From: RPQJ01 sp963793675
GTDB lineage: Bacteria; Pseudomonadota; Gammaproteobacteria; Steroidobacterales; Steroidobacteraceae
Length of the DNA stretch: 64,000 nt
Assembly (NCBI GenBank): GCA_963793675.1
Contig: CAWCBA010000002.1
Span: 1-64,000, forward strand
Reading direction: 5' to 3'
Positions 54,727-63,820 of this stretch are shown here, one piece after another. Under the pieces are notes generated by a model that did not search any database, was not told where the DNA came from, and saw only the letters and a program-made list of their open reading frames with translations. The position numbers and the translations under genes were made by a program. Within the stretch, counting starts at the first letter, position 1. Every line of letters begins with the position of its first letter.

Positions 54727-55784
54727 GCGCGCGCACGCCCGCAATCGTGCTGGGCGGCACCGGCTACGTCGCCGGCGAATTGCTGCGCCTGCTCGCGTCG
54801 CACCCGTATTTCGACCTGGCGGCGGTCGCATCGGACAGCCAGCCGGACGAGCCGGTCGCGCAGTTCTTCCGCCACCTGCAGCCCGTGCTGCCGCACCTGC
54901 GCTTCGCGAGCCACGACGAGATCCTGGAATACGTCACGGCCAACCCGACGACGGCCGTGTTCTCGGCAGCACCGCATGGCGTGTCGGCAGCCCTGATCGA
55001 TCGATTGCTGACCGCGGCCGAGCAGGCAGAAACGCAGGCACGGGTCGTCGATATCTCGGCGGACTTCCGCTACGCGAGTGCCGATGCCTATGAAGCGGTG
55101 TACAAGCACGCCCATGGCGCGCCGGACCGGATCGGCGAGTTCACCTGCGCGGTGCCCGAACACCTGAACGCACTCCCGACACCGCACGTTGCGCATCCCG
55201 GATGCTTCGCGACCGCCGTGCTGCTCGCGAGCGTGCCGCTGCTTTCGCTCGGCCTCGTCGAGCCGCGCCTGTTCGTGTCCGGCGTGACCGGCAGCACCGG
55301 CTCGGGCCGTCAGCCCGTGGCCGGCACGCACCACCCGCAACGTCACAGCGACATGTACTCGTACAACGTGCTCGCTCATCGGCACACGCCGGAGATCACG
55401 GCACTCGCACTGGCTGCCTCGGGAACACAGGCCGACTTCGCCTTCGTGCCGCACAGCGGTCCGTTCGCTCGCGGCATCCACGTGACGGTGCAGGCGACGC
55501 TGCAGGAATCGATGTCGACGCACGAACTCGTGCATGCGCTGCGTGAGTATTACGACCAGTCCGTCTTCGTACGCGTGAGCGGCGAGATGCCACGCCTCAA
55601 GGAGGTCGTCGCCAGCAACTTCGCCGAGCTCTCCGGCGTCAGCAATGGCCGTACTGTCGCCGTGATGTGCGCGATCGACAACCTGACCAAGGGTGCGGCC
55701 GGCGGCGCCGTGCAATGGATGAACCGCATGTTCGGGCACGAAGAGACCGCCGGCCTGATGACGCCCGCACCGGGGTGGACCTGA
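54723..55784 (+). CDS. argC: N-acyl-gamma-glutamyl-phosphate reductase
   Basis: A 353-residue NADPH-dependent reductase. The dinucleotide motif is VLGGTGYVAGELLRLLASHP, the catalytic Cys is in VAHPGCFATAVLLA and the active-site His lies in THHPQRHSDMYSYNVLAHRH. It also has FVPHSGPFARGIHVTVQA and the C-terminal AIDNLTKGAAGGAVQWMN. Whether the natural acyl group is acetyl or succinyl cannot be told from ArgC itself. It overlaps its neighbours at both ends. Confidence 0.94.
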   Translation: MSARTPAIVLGGTGYVAGELLRLLASHPYFDLAAVASDSQPDEPVAQFFRHLQPVLPHLRFASHDEILEYVTANPTTAVFSAAPHGVSAALIDRLLTAAEQAETQARVVDISADFRYASADAYEAVYKHAHGAPDRIGEFTCAVPEHLNALPTPHVAHPGCFATAVLLASVPLLSLGLVEPRLFVSGVTGSTGSGRQPVAGTHHPQRHSDMYSYNVLAHRHTPEITALALAASGTQADFAFVPHSGPFARGIHVTVQATLQESMSTHELVHALREYYDQSVFVRVSGEMPRLKEVVASNFAELSGVSNGRTVAVMCAIDNLTKGAAGGAVQWMNRMFGHEETAGLMTPAPGWT

Positions 55785-56950
55785 TGAGCGCGGCCGTGGA
55801 CTGGACACCCCCCGCCGACCATCTGGCGCCTGTGTATTCGCAGTGGGCTATCGACGTCGTCGGCGGCACTGGCGTGTACCTGGATACGCGCGACGGCAGG
55901 AAAGTGCTGGACCTGTACGGCGGCCACGCTGTTGCGGCGCTCGGGTATTCGCACCCGCGACTGCTCGCCACGCTCGAAGCCCAGGCGAAAGCGCTGATCT
56001 TCCAGAGCAATGCAGTTCCACTCGACGTGCGTGCAAGGGCCGCGCTGCGCCTGACGCGCTTCGCCGGTCTCGGCCTCAACACAGCGTTCTTCATCAGCAC
56101 CGGCGCCGAAGCGAACGAAAACGCGCTGAAACTCGCTCTGCGGATCACAGGTAGACGCAAGATCGTTGCGGTTGAAGGCAGCTTCCACGGCCGCACGGCC
56201 GCGGCCGGCGCCGTGACCTGGGGCGCGGCCAGCAAATGGTATGGCTTTCCCCAGGCGCCGTTCGACGTCGAATTCGTGCCACGCGGCGACCTGGCCGCGA
56301 TCGAGCGGATCATCGGCACGGACACGGCGGCCGTCATCGTCGAGCCCGTGCAGGGTGTCGGCGGTGCGCTCGACCTCGGCGAACCGTTCCTCGCGGCGCT
56401 GCGCGCACGCTGCACCGCAACCTGCGCGTTGCTCGTATTCGACGAAGTGCAGTGTGGGATGGGCCGCACCGGTTACCCGTTCGCCGCCAACATGCATGGC
56501 GTCTCGCCCGACATGATCACGACGGCCAAGGCGCTCGGCGCCGGCTTTCCGTGCGCGGCGCTGCTGATGGCGGATCACGTCGCGAGTCACCTGAGAGTGG
56601 ACGATCTCGGCACGACGTTCGGGGGCGGACCGATGGCCTGCGCGATGATCGAGGCCGTGGTCGACATCATCGAAAGCGAAGGCTTGCTCGCGAACGTGCG
56701 CCAGCTGTCGCAGCAGATGCGCGACACCTGCGTCGTCGGGCCGGTGACGGGCACGCAGGGCGCTGGCTTCCTGCTCGGCCTGCGCACGCGCCGTCCGGCG
56801 AAGGACGTGCAGCGCGAACTGCTCGAACGGCACGACATCCTCACGGGCACGAGCGCTGATCCGCACGTCGTCCGCATCCTCGCGCCGTACGTGCTCGAGT
56901 CGCAACACGTCGAGCAACTGCGCGACGCCTTGTCCTCTTTGCCTGCCTGA
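55784..56950 (+). CDS. argD: N-acylornithine aminotransferase
   Basis: A 388-residue PLP-dependent class III aminotransferase converting N-acyl-glutamate semialdehyde to N-acylornithine. Landmarks are VLDLYGGHAVAALGYSHPRL, STGAEANENALKLALRITGR, SFHGRTAAAGAVT, LVFDEVQCGMGRTG and the PLP lysine in MITTAKALGAGFP. TTFGGGPMACA is the phosphate-binding region. Its start codon shares one base with the argC stop. No frame breaks. Confidence 0.93.
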   Translation: MSAAVDWTPPADHLAPVYSQWAIDVVGGTGVYLDTRDGRKVLDLYGGHAVAALGYSHPRLLATLEAQAKALIFQSNAVPLDVRARAALRLTRFAGLGLNTAFFISTGAEANENALKLALRITGRRKIVAVEGSFHGRTAAAGAVTWGAASKWYGFPQAPFDVEFVPRGDLAAIERIIGTDTAAVIVEPVQGVGGALDLGEPFLAALRARCTATCALLVFDEVQCGMGRTGYPFAANMHGVSPDMITTAKALGAGFPCAALLMADHVASHLRVDDLGTTFGGGPMACAMIEAVVDIIESEGLLANVRQLSQQMRDTCVVGPVTGTQGAGFLLGLRTRRPAKDVQRELLERHDILTGTSADPHVVRILAPYVLESQHVEQLRDALSSLPA

Positions 56951-56955
56951 ACTTC

Positions 56956-57957
56956 ATGCGTAGCTTTCTCGACCTGGCCGATCTTTCGCGCGATGAAGTC
57001 GTGGACCTGCTCGCGCTCGCCCAGAGCCTGCAGGACCGGCCTGAGCCGACCGCGCTCGCCGGGAAGATTCTCGGCCTGCTGTTCCTGAACCCGTCGCTGC
57101 GCACGCTGGCCTCGTTCCAGGCGGGCATGCAGCGTCTTGGCGGTACGGCGTTCGTCGTGACGCCGGGCCAGGGCACGTGGCAGGTCGAGACACGGGACGG
57201 CGCAATCATGAATGGCGGCGCGGCAGAACACGTGCGCGAGGCGATCCCCGTGCTCGCCTCGTATTGCGACGCGCTCGGCATCCGTTCGTTCGCGGAAGGC
57301 AAGGACCTCGCGGCGGATATCGCCGAAGAGCAGTTCATGCGCATGGCCAGCCTGTGCCCGAAGCCGCTCGTGAACATGGAATCGGCCGTCAATCATCCGT
57401 GCCAGGCGCTCGCGGACTGGCGCACGATGGACGAACTCGCCGTGCCGCGGACCGGCAAGTTCGTGCTGAGCTGGGTCTCGCACCCGCGTGCGTTGCCGCT
57501 CGCCGTGCCGGCCGCAACCGTGCACATGGCGGCGCACCGCGGCATGGACGTCGTCGTGCTGCGGCCCGAGGGCTACGCGCTGCCCGACGCGATCATGCAC
57601 AAGGCACGGGCGGCGGCCGCTGCTTCGGGCGGCAACGTCGCTGAGACTGCCGACCGCGAATCGGCAATGCGTGGCGCGCACGTCGTGTACGCGAAGGAAT
57701 GGGGCTCGCCGCTGCACTACGGTGACGCCGACGGCGAAGCGAAGGCGCGCGCTCAATTCGGCGACTGGTGCGTGCGCGAGAGCTGGTTCCAGCGCGCGCA
57801 GGCCGACTGTCACTTCATGCATTGCCTGCCGGTGCGCCGCAACGTCGCGGTCGCCGACGAAATTCTCGACGGGCCGCGCAGCCGCGTGATCCGCGAAGCC
57901 GCCAACCGCATGGTCGTCCAGATGGCCGTGCTGCATCGATTGCTCAAGGGGAATTGA
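56956..57957 (+). CDS. N-acyl-ornithine transcarbamylase, succinyl-type predicted
   Basis: A 333-residue carbamoyltransferase of the AOTCase/SOTCase branch, not ordinary ArgF. The carbamoyl-phosphate loop is FLNPSLRTLASF rather than STRTR. Branch-typical pieces are VNMESAVNHPCQALAD, VVYAKEWGSPLHYG and MHCLPVRRNV. At the position corresponding to Xanthomonas AOTCase Glu92 and Bacteroides SOTCase Pro90 it has Ala90 (MNGGAAEHVREAI). Published mutagenesis (Shi and colleagues) showed that replacing Glu92 with small or Pro residues switches the enzyme to N-succinylornithine. The substrate is therefore predicted to be N-succinylornithine. Six bases after argD. Confidence 0.85.
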   Translation: MRSFLDLADLSRDEVVDLLALAQSLQDRPEPTALAGKILGLLFLNPSLRTLASFQAGMQRLGGTAFVVTPGQGTWQVETRDGAIMNGGAAEHVREAIPVLASYCDALGIRSFAEGKDLAADIAEEQFMRMASLCPKPLVNMESAVNHPCQALADWRTMDELAVPRTGKFVLSWVSHPRALPLAVPAATVHMAAHRGMDVVVLRPEGYALPDAIMHKARAAAAASGGNVAETADRESAMRGAHVVYAKEWGSPLHYGDADGEAKARAQFGDWCVRESWFQRAQADCHFMHCLPVRRNVAVADEILDGPRSRVIREAANRMVVQMAVLHRLLKGN

Positions 57958-57959
57958 CG

Positions 57960-58887
57960 ATGATCGGACACAAGGTCGAACAGGCTGTCACGGTGCGGGC
58001 GCTGCGCGGCGCAGCTCCTTACATCCACATGTACAAGGGCAAGGTCTTCGTCATCAAGACCGGGGGCGGTGCGTTCCGCGACACCGGGACGATGCGTGCC
58101 TTCGTCGAGCAGGTGGCGATCCTGCACCACCTCGGCATCCGCGTCGTGCTCGTGCACGGCGGGGGCCCGCAGCTCGACGACGTCACGGCGAAGCTCGGCG
58201 TGCAGACGCGCATGGTCCAGGGCCGTCGCGTCACGGACGCGTCGGCCATCGACGCGACCAGCATGGTCCTGAACGGCCTGATCAACACGCAACTGGTCGC
58301 CCTGTGCCACAGTTTCGGCATTGCCGCGATCGGGATCGGCGGCAGCGACGGCGGCCTGGTGCAGGCGCATCGCCGTGCCCCGGTGACGCTCGCAAGCGGC
58401 GAAGTCGTCGACTACGGCATGGTGGGTGACATCGACGGCATCGACGGCACCGTGATCACGCGCCTGCTGGACAGCGGCTTCCTGCCGGTCGTGAGCCCGC
58501 TGTCCTGCGACAACTCGGGCCAGCTGCTGAACATCAACGCCGACACGGTGGCCGCGGCGATCGGCGGCACGCTGGTCGCCGAGAAGCTGATCCTGTGCAC
58601 CGGCGCCCCCGGCATCCTCGAGCGTGTCGACGATCCGCAGTCGCTGATCTCGTACACGGACGTGGCCGGCCTGCGCCGACTGCGCGAGGAAGGCGCGATC
58701 ACCGACGGCATGTTGCCGAAGTCGAGCGCCATCGAAGCCGCCGATTCGCGGGGGCGTCCGCCGCGTGCACGTGATCTCGTACGCCGAGACCGACTCGCTG
58801 CTCGCCGAGATCTTCACCAACGAAGGCAAGGGCACGCTGGTGGTCGCGGACACCAAGGCCCTGACTGCGGCCGAGCAGGGCCAATAG
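57960..58887 (+). CDS. argB: N-acylglutamate kinase (frameshifted)
   Basis: An amino-acid-kinase-family enzyme phosphorylating N-acylglutamate. It shows FVIKTGGGAFRDTGTMRAFV, LVHGGGPQLDDVTAKLG, SMVLNGLINTQL, DNSGQLLNINADTVAAAIG and EGAITDGMLPKSSAIEAA. Near 58750-58754 a GGGGG run holds one surplus base. The next frame gives VRRVHVISYAETDSLLAEIF, then TNEGKGTLV and a stop at 58887. It is a separate ArgB with no fused ArgA acetyltransferase domain, unlike xanthomonad ArgB-ArgA. Two bases after the transcarbamylase. Confidence 0.9.
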
Positions 58888-58899
58888 AAGGACCACTGC

Positions 58900-60090
58900 A
58901 TGACCAGGCTCTGGGACAAAGGCGCGCCCCTCGACGAACGTGTGCTGCGCTTCACGGCCGGCGAGGACCACGCCCTCGACAACCGGCTCGTGGCTTATGA
59001 CGTCCGCGCCTCGATCGCGCACGCCGAGATGCTGCATGAGTGCGGTCTGCTCGCCCAGGACGAACTGGATGCTATCCGCAGCGGCCTGACCGAAATCGCG
59101 GCCGCCCACGCCCGTGGCGAGTGGTCGGTGACGCTCGAGCTCGAAGACGGCCAGACTGCGCTCGAGACCTTGCTCACACGCCGGATCGGCACTGCGGGCG
59201 CGCGTCTGCATGCGGGCCGCTCGCGCAACGACCAGGTACTCACGGCACTTCGACTTTACCTGCGCGACGCCGTCGAGACTCTTGCCGAAGGAGCCCGGCT
59301 GGTCGCCGAAGCGCTGGACGGGCTGGCGGCCAACCAGGGCTCCATCGCGCTGCCCGGCTACACCCACATGCAGCAGGCGATGCCGAGTTCGGTCGCACTG
59401 TGGGCGCAGGGCTTCGCCGCGGAAATCCGCGACGACATCGAAGGGCTGCGCCACGCACACCGGCGCATAGGCAAGAACCCGCTGGGCTCCGCGGCGGGTT
59501 ACGGCACACCCAACCTGCCGGTCAGCCGCGATGCGACCCGCGCGAAGCTCGCCTTCCCGGCGAATCACGAGCCGGTGACGGCCGTGCAGCTGTCACGCGG
59601 CAAGGCGGAAGCCGAAGTGCTGTTCCAGGTGACGCTGCTGATGCAGGACGTCGGGCGGCTCGCGTCCGACCTGTTGCTCTTCTATACGCGCGAGTTCGGC
59701 TTCGTGCAGCTGCCCGACGCGTTCACGACCGGTTCCTCGATCATGCCGCAGAAGCGCAACCCTGACGTCTTCGAACTGGTGCGCGGCCGCACGGCGACGG
59801 CGCAGGCGTGCCTGGCGGAAGTGCTTGGCATCACGGCCAAGCTGCCCTCGGGCTATCAACGGGACCTGCAGCTGATCAAGGCGCCGCTGTTCCGTTCGAT
59901 CGACATCTGTCTCGAGTCGCTCGGCATCATGGCAGCTGCGATTGCGCAGGTGCAGTTCGTGCCCGAGCGCATCCGGATGGACGCCGACATTCACGCGGCG
60001 GCCGAAGCGAACGAACTGGTCGCGAAGGAAGGCATCCCCTTCCGCGAAGCGTACAGGCGCGTCGGGGCCAGGCACCGCCGCGAGGAGTAA
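58900..60090 (+). CDS. argH: Argininosuccinate lyase
   Basis: A 396-residue lyase of the fumarase/aspartase superfamily, last step of arginine synthesis. Landmarks are TAGEDHALDNRLVAYDVRAS, RLHAGRSRNDQVLTALRLYL, ALPGYTHMQQAMPSS, PLGSAAGYGTPNLPVSRD and the signature TGSSIMPQKRNPDVFELVRG. It is shorter than many ArgH proteins at the C-terminus, ending FREAYRRVGARHRREE. That may be natural or another small frame problem. Last gene of the operon. Confidence 0.92.
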   Translation: MTRLWDKGAPLDERVLRFTAGEDHALDNRLVAYDVRASIAHAEMLHECGLLAQDELDAIRSGLTEIAAAHARGEWSVTLELEDGQTALETLLTRRIGTAGARLHAGRSRNDQVLTALRLYLRDAVETLAEGARLVAEALDGLAANQGSIALPGYTHMQQAMPSSVALWAQGFAAEIRDDIEGLRHAHRRIGKNPLGSAAGYGTPNLPVSRDATRAKLAFPANHEPVTAVQLSRGKAEAEVLFQVTLLMQDVGRLASDLLLFYTREFGFVQLPDAFTTGSSIMPQKRNPDVFELVRGRTATAQACLAEVLGITAKLPSGYQRDLQLIKAPLFRSIDICLESLGIMAAAIAQVQFVPERIRMDADIHAAAEANELVAKEGIPFREAYRRVGARHRREE

Positions 60091-60141
60091 CGCGCCGCGC
60101 GCGGAAGCGTTAGCATCGGTATCCACTAGTGACGCAGGGGA

Positions 60142-61617
60142 ATGTCGATGCACGCAGCCGCCACCACCGCACTCCGGAAAGGTTCCGGCAGACACGCCGT
60201 AAACCCGTCCCTGGGGGCTCGCGCTCGCCGTCCATGGCTCGCGACGGTCTGCCGGAACCTTTCCGGAGTACGTGTCGGCGTTGTTTCGCTTCGCGTCTTC
60301 GCTGCCTCGATTGCGTTGCTGGGCTGCGCCGACAGCGCCGGCGCCGCGGATTTCTCCCGCCTCGGCAAAGACCTCACGCCCATCGGCGCCGAGCGCGCCG
60401 GCAATGCCGACGGCACGATTCCAGCGTGGGAAGGCGGGCTGCTGCAACCCCCGGCAGGGTGGACGCCGCAGCAGGGTTACATCGATCCGTTTCCGGACGA
60501 CAAGCCGCTGTTCACGATCGATTCGACCAACGTCGGCCAGTACGAGGCGAAGCTGACCAAGGGGCAGGCGGCGCTGCTGCGCAAGTTCCCGCAGAACTTC
60601 CGCATGAACGTGTACCCGACGCGGCGCACGATCGGCTTTCCGAAGGCCGTGACCGATCGCGTCATCGCGCAGGCGGGCAAGGTTTCGTTGCAGGGCTTCG
60701 GCCTCAAGGACCTGAACGGCTCCACCACGCCCTTCCCGATTCCCGATAACGGGCTCGAGGCGATCTGGAACCACCTGGTGCGCTACCTCGGCGGCGGCAT
60801 CGTTCGCGCGGGACACTCCTTTCCGGTCCGGCCCAACGGCGATTTCTACAAGATCGGGTTTCGCTCACAACGCATCTACGCGCCGAACGTCGAAAATGTC
60901 GAACCCAACCGGCTCTTCTACGCGCTCGGTTATTTCACTGAACCCGCCACGCTGCGCGGCACGATCTTCCTGGTGCATGAACCGGTCGACCAGGTGGCCG
61001 AGCAGCGTTCGGCGTGGATCTACAACTCCGGACAGCGTCGTGTGCGCCGCGCGCCAGACCTCGCGTACGACGGCATCAACGATGGCTCGGAGGGCATGCT
61101 GACGACCGACCAGGTCGACGGCTACAACGGTGCGCCCGACCGTTACGAGTGGAAGCTGCTCGGCAAGCGCGAAGTCTTCGTGCCGTACAACTCGTACAAG
61201 CTCTCCGACAAGTCGCTGAAGTACAAGGACATCATCCAGCCGAAGACGATCAATCCCGACTACGTGCGCTACGAACTGCACCGCGTGTGGGTGGTGGAAG
61301 GCACGCTCAAGCCGGGTCAGCGCCACGTCTACGGCAGGCGTACGTTCTATCTCGACGAGGACAGCTGGTCGGTGCTCGCCGAGGACGCGTACGACACGCG
61401 CGGCGGCCTCTGGCGCGCTTCGATGCACGGCCTGCTGCAGGCATACGACGCGCAGGTGCCGTTCTACCGCTTCGGCATCTACCACGACCTCAACAGCGGC
61501 GGTTACCTGGTCGGCGGTCTCGACAACGAGGTCAAGGAGCCGATCCAGTTCAACGCCAAGGCCAGGGTCGGCGACTTCCAGCCGGATGCGCTGCGACGCC
61601 TGGGTGGAACGCTCTAG
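60142..61617 (+). CDS. DUF1329 outer-membrane-associated protein
   Basis: A protein of about 490 residues with DUF1329, often found beside RND-type lipid/steroid exporters or polyketide degradation genes. Family pieces are LTPIGAERAGNADGTIPAWE, LYALGYFTEPATLRGTIF-type segments and YNSGQRRVRRAPDLAYDGIN. The N-terminus is odd: a 99-bp inverted-repeat element (60171-60269) lies in frame between the ATG and a signal peptide (VSLRVFAASIALLGC). The true start may be an alternative codon after the element. Confidence 0.82.
   Translation: MSMHAAATTALRKGSGRHAVNPSLGARARRPWLATVCRNLSGVRVGVVSLRVFAASIALLGCADSAGAADFSRLGKDLTPIGAERAGNADGTIPAWEGGLLQPPAGWTPQQGYIDPFPDDKPLFTIDSTNVGQYEAKLTKGQAALLRKFPQNFRMNVYPTRRTIGFPKAVTDRVIAQAGKVSLQGFGLKDLNGSTTPFPIPDNGLEAIWNHLVRYLGGGIVRAGHSFPVRPNGDFYKIGFRSQRIYAPNVENVEPNRLFYALGYFTEPATLRGTIFLVHEPVDQVAEQRSAWIYNSGQRRVRRAPDLAYDGINDGSEGMLTTDQVDGYNGAPDRYEWKLLGKREVFVPYNSYKLSDKSLKYKDIIQPKTINPDYVRYELHRVWVVEGTLKPGQRHVYGRRTFYLDEDSWSVLAEDAYDTRGGLWRASMHGLLQAYDAQVPFYRFGIYHDLNSGGYLVGGLDNEVKEPIQFNAKARVGDFQPDALRRLGGTL
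60171..60269. repeat. MITE-like inverted repeat inside the DUF1329 5' region
   Basis: Perfect 23-bp terminal arms (outer part ACTCCGGAAAGGTTCCGGCA) flank a 53-bp centre that itself has GC-rich self-complementary pieces (CTCGCGCTCGCC...GGCTCGCGACGG). The element inserts 33 codons without a stop. It looks like a small non-autonomous repeat; no transposase is nearby. Confidence 0.75.
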
Positions 61618-61644
61618 CGCAGCGCGAAGTCGGGCAAGTTCACC

Positions 61645-62043
61645 ATGCCATGGTTGCGCGCCCTGCTGGTCTGGCTCGTCATCATCTTCGCCGAATCGGT
61701 GCATGGCACCCTGCGGACGTTGTATCTCGCGCCGGCGATCGGTGATTTTCCAGCGCGCCGCGTCGGCGTCTTCATCGGCACCGCGATTATTTTCGTTCTG
61801 GCTCTGGCGTTTGCGCGTTGGATGGGTGCACGCACGAGAGCCCAGCTGCTGGGTATTGGCCTGCTGTGGGTCGCGTTGACGGTGACGTTCGAGATCGCGC
61901 TGGGCCGGGTAGTGTTTCACTACGAGTGGGGGCGCATCCTGAGCGACTATGACTTGTCGCGCGGCGGCCTGATGGTCTTCGGCCTGCTGGCCATGGTATT
62001 CATGCCGCTGCTGGCCGCCCGAATCCGCGGCCAGGACGACTAG
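61645..62043 (+). CDS. Small four-helix membrane protein
   Basis: A 132-residue hydrophobic protein with four predicted helices: ALLVWLVIIFAESV, VGVFIGTAIIFVLALAFARW, LLGIGLLWVALTVTFEIALG and GGLMVFGLLAMVFMPLLAA. Charged loops include FHYEWGRILSDYDLSRGG. The AES-HGTLR and DYDLSRGG motifs look conserved-family-like, but I know no function. 27 bp after the DUF1329 gene, possibly co-transcribed. Confidence 0.65.
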   Translation: MPWLRALLVWLVIIFAESVHGTLRTLYLAPAIGDFPARRVGVFIGTAIIFVLALAFARWMGARTRAQLLGIGLLWVALTVTFEIALGRVVFHYEWGRILSDYDLSRGGLMVFGLLAMVFMPLLAARIRGQDD

Positions 62044-62067
62044 CGGCGGCTGGCGAGGTGAAGAAAG

Positions 62068-62346
62068 TCAGTCGAGCCCGAGCTGGAAGCCGGCGTCGAG
62101 GTCCTGCTTCGAATAGACCTTGAAGGAGATCAGCGTCTCGGAGCCGGTGATGCCCGGCAGCTTGCGCATCTTCTCGCTGATCACGCGCGCCAGGTCCTCG
62201 TTCTCGCGCACGCGCACCAACGCGACGAGGTCGTACTGGCCGGCGACCGAGAACACTTCGCTGACGCCCTCGAGCTCGGCCATGGTCTGGGCCAGCTCCG
62301 GCACCTTGTCGGTCTCGGCCTTGATCAGGACGACGGCAGTCACCAT
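62068..62346 (-). CDS. Stand-alone Lrp/AsnC ligand-binding (RAM) domain
   Basis: A 92-residue protein comprising only the alpha/beta RAM domain of Lrp/AsnC regulators (VTAVVLIKAETDKVPELAQT, VAGQYDLVALVRVRENEDLA, GITGSETLISF). There is no DNA-binding domain. Such SARDs sense amino acids or modulate full-length Lrp proteins. Convergent to the small membrane protein gene. Confidence 0.88.
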   Translation of the reverse strand: MVTAVVLIKAETDKVPELAQTMAELEGVSEVFSVAGQYDLVALVRVRENEDLARVISEKMRKLPGITGSETLISFKVYSKQDLDAGFQLGLD

Positions 62347-62356
62347 GGGAAGCCTC

Positions 62357-62441
62357 GGAAGTGATTAGTGAATAGCCAGCACGGATTCTAGCCCCTGGCC
62401 ACCATTCACCAATCACTAATCACTAGCCACTGATCACTTCC
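62357..62441. repeat. AGTGATTAGTGATTGG-type inverted simple repeat
   Basis: A left arm GGAAGTGATTAGTGAAT (62357-62373) faces a right arm holding several complementary CACTAATCACTA units (62404-62441), which overlaps the last codons and stop of the isomerase gene. It resembles the other 3'-end simple-repeat hairpins but uses a different unit. Confidence 0.65.
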
Positions 62442-63108
62442 CTTCGGCGTCCGGCTGGTTCTCCGGCCGGGCCAACGTGAACGCAGGCAGTCCTTCGAGG
62501 TGTGCGCAGATCGCGACGAGTCGCGGATAGGGCGTGACGTCGACGCTGAAACGGCGTGCGTTGTACATCTGCGGCACCAGGCACACGTCTGCGAGGGTCG
62601 GGGCGTTGCCGAAGCAGAAGCGCTGCTGGCCGGCCTCGGCCGGGGCACCCGGAATCGATGCCACCCAGCGTTCGAGCGCCGCAAAGCCGCGATCGATCCA
62701 GTGCGCCACCCAGCGGTTGATGGCCGCGTCGTCCGCGGCGAATTCGCGGCGCAGGTAACCCACGATCGGCAGGTTGTTGAGCGGATGCGTGTCGCAAGCG
62801 ACGACCATGGCCATGCCGCGGACGATCGCGCGGTCCCGCGCCGAGCCCGGCAGCAACTGCGGCTCGGGATGTATCTCTTCGAGGTATTCGCAGATGGCGA
62901 GCGACTGCGGGACGACGAAGCCGTCGTCAGCCAGCGCAGGGATCAGTCCCTGCGGGTTGACCGCGAGGTAATCGGCCTTGCGTTGCTCGCCGCCGTCGCG
63001 CAACAGGTGCTTCGGCACCGACTCGTATTCGAGACCCTTGAGCGCCAGTGCAATGCGGACGCGGTACGCCGCCGAGCTGCGCCAGTAAGTGTACAGCCGG
63101 AATGCCAT
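62434..63108 (-). CDS. maiA: Maleylacetoacetate/maleylpyruvate isomerase (zeta-class GST)
   Basis: A 224-residue glutathione S-transferase fold enzyme isomerising maleyl to fumaryl intermediates of aromatic ring cleavage. The GSH-binding motif is YWRSSAAYRVRIALALKG, with the zeta-class catalytic Ser pair; NPQGLIPAL and QSLAICEYLEEIHPEP follow. It lies 19 bp after the FAH-family gene. Whether it serves homogentisate or gentisate breakdown depends on the dioxygenase, which is not in the window. Confidence 0.88.
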   Translation of the reverse strand: MAFRLYTYWRSSAAYRVRIALALKGLEYESVPKHLLRDGGEQRKADYLAVNPQGLIPALADDGFVVPQSLAICEYLEEIHPEPQLLPGSARDRAIVRGMAMVVACDTHPLNNLPIVGYLRREFAADDAAINRWVAHWIDRGFAALERWVASIPGAPAEAGQQRFCFGNAPTLADVCLVPQMYNARRFSVDVTPYPRLVAICAHLEGLPAFTLARPENQPDAEGK

Positions 63109-63127
63109 TTGTTTGCCCCCGGGGGTT

Positions 63128-63816
<689 letters not shown>

Positions 63817-63820
<4 letters not shown>

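Noticed and set aside
57768..59000. 410-residue ORF spanning the end of the transcarbamylase gene and argB
   Set aside because: The part before 57960 is a shadow frame of the transcarbamylase and the part after 58750 is out of frame. The real argB is 57960-58887.
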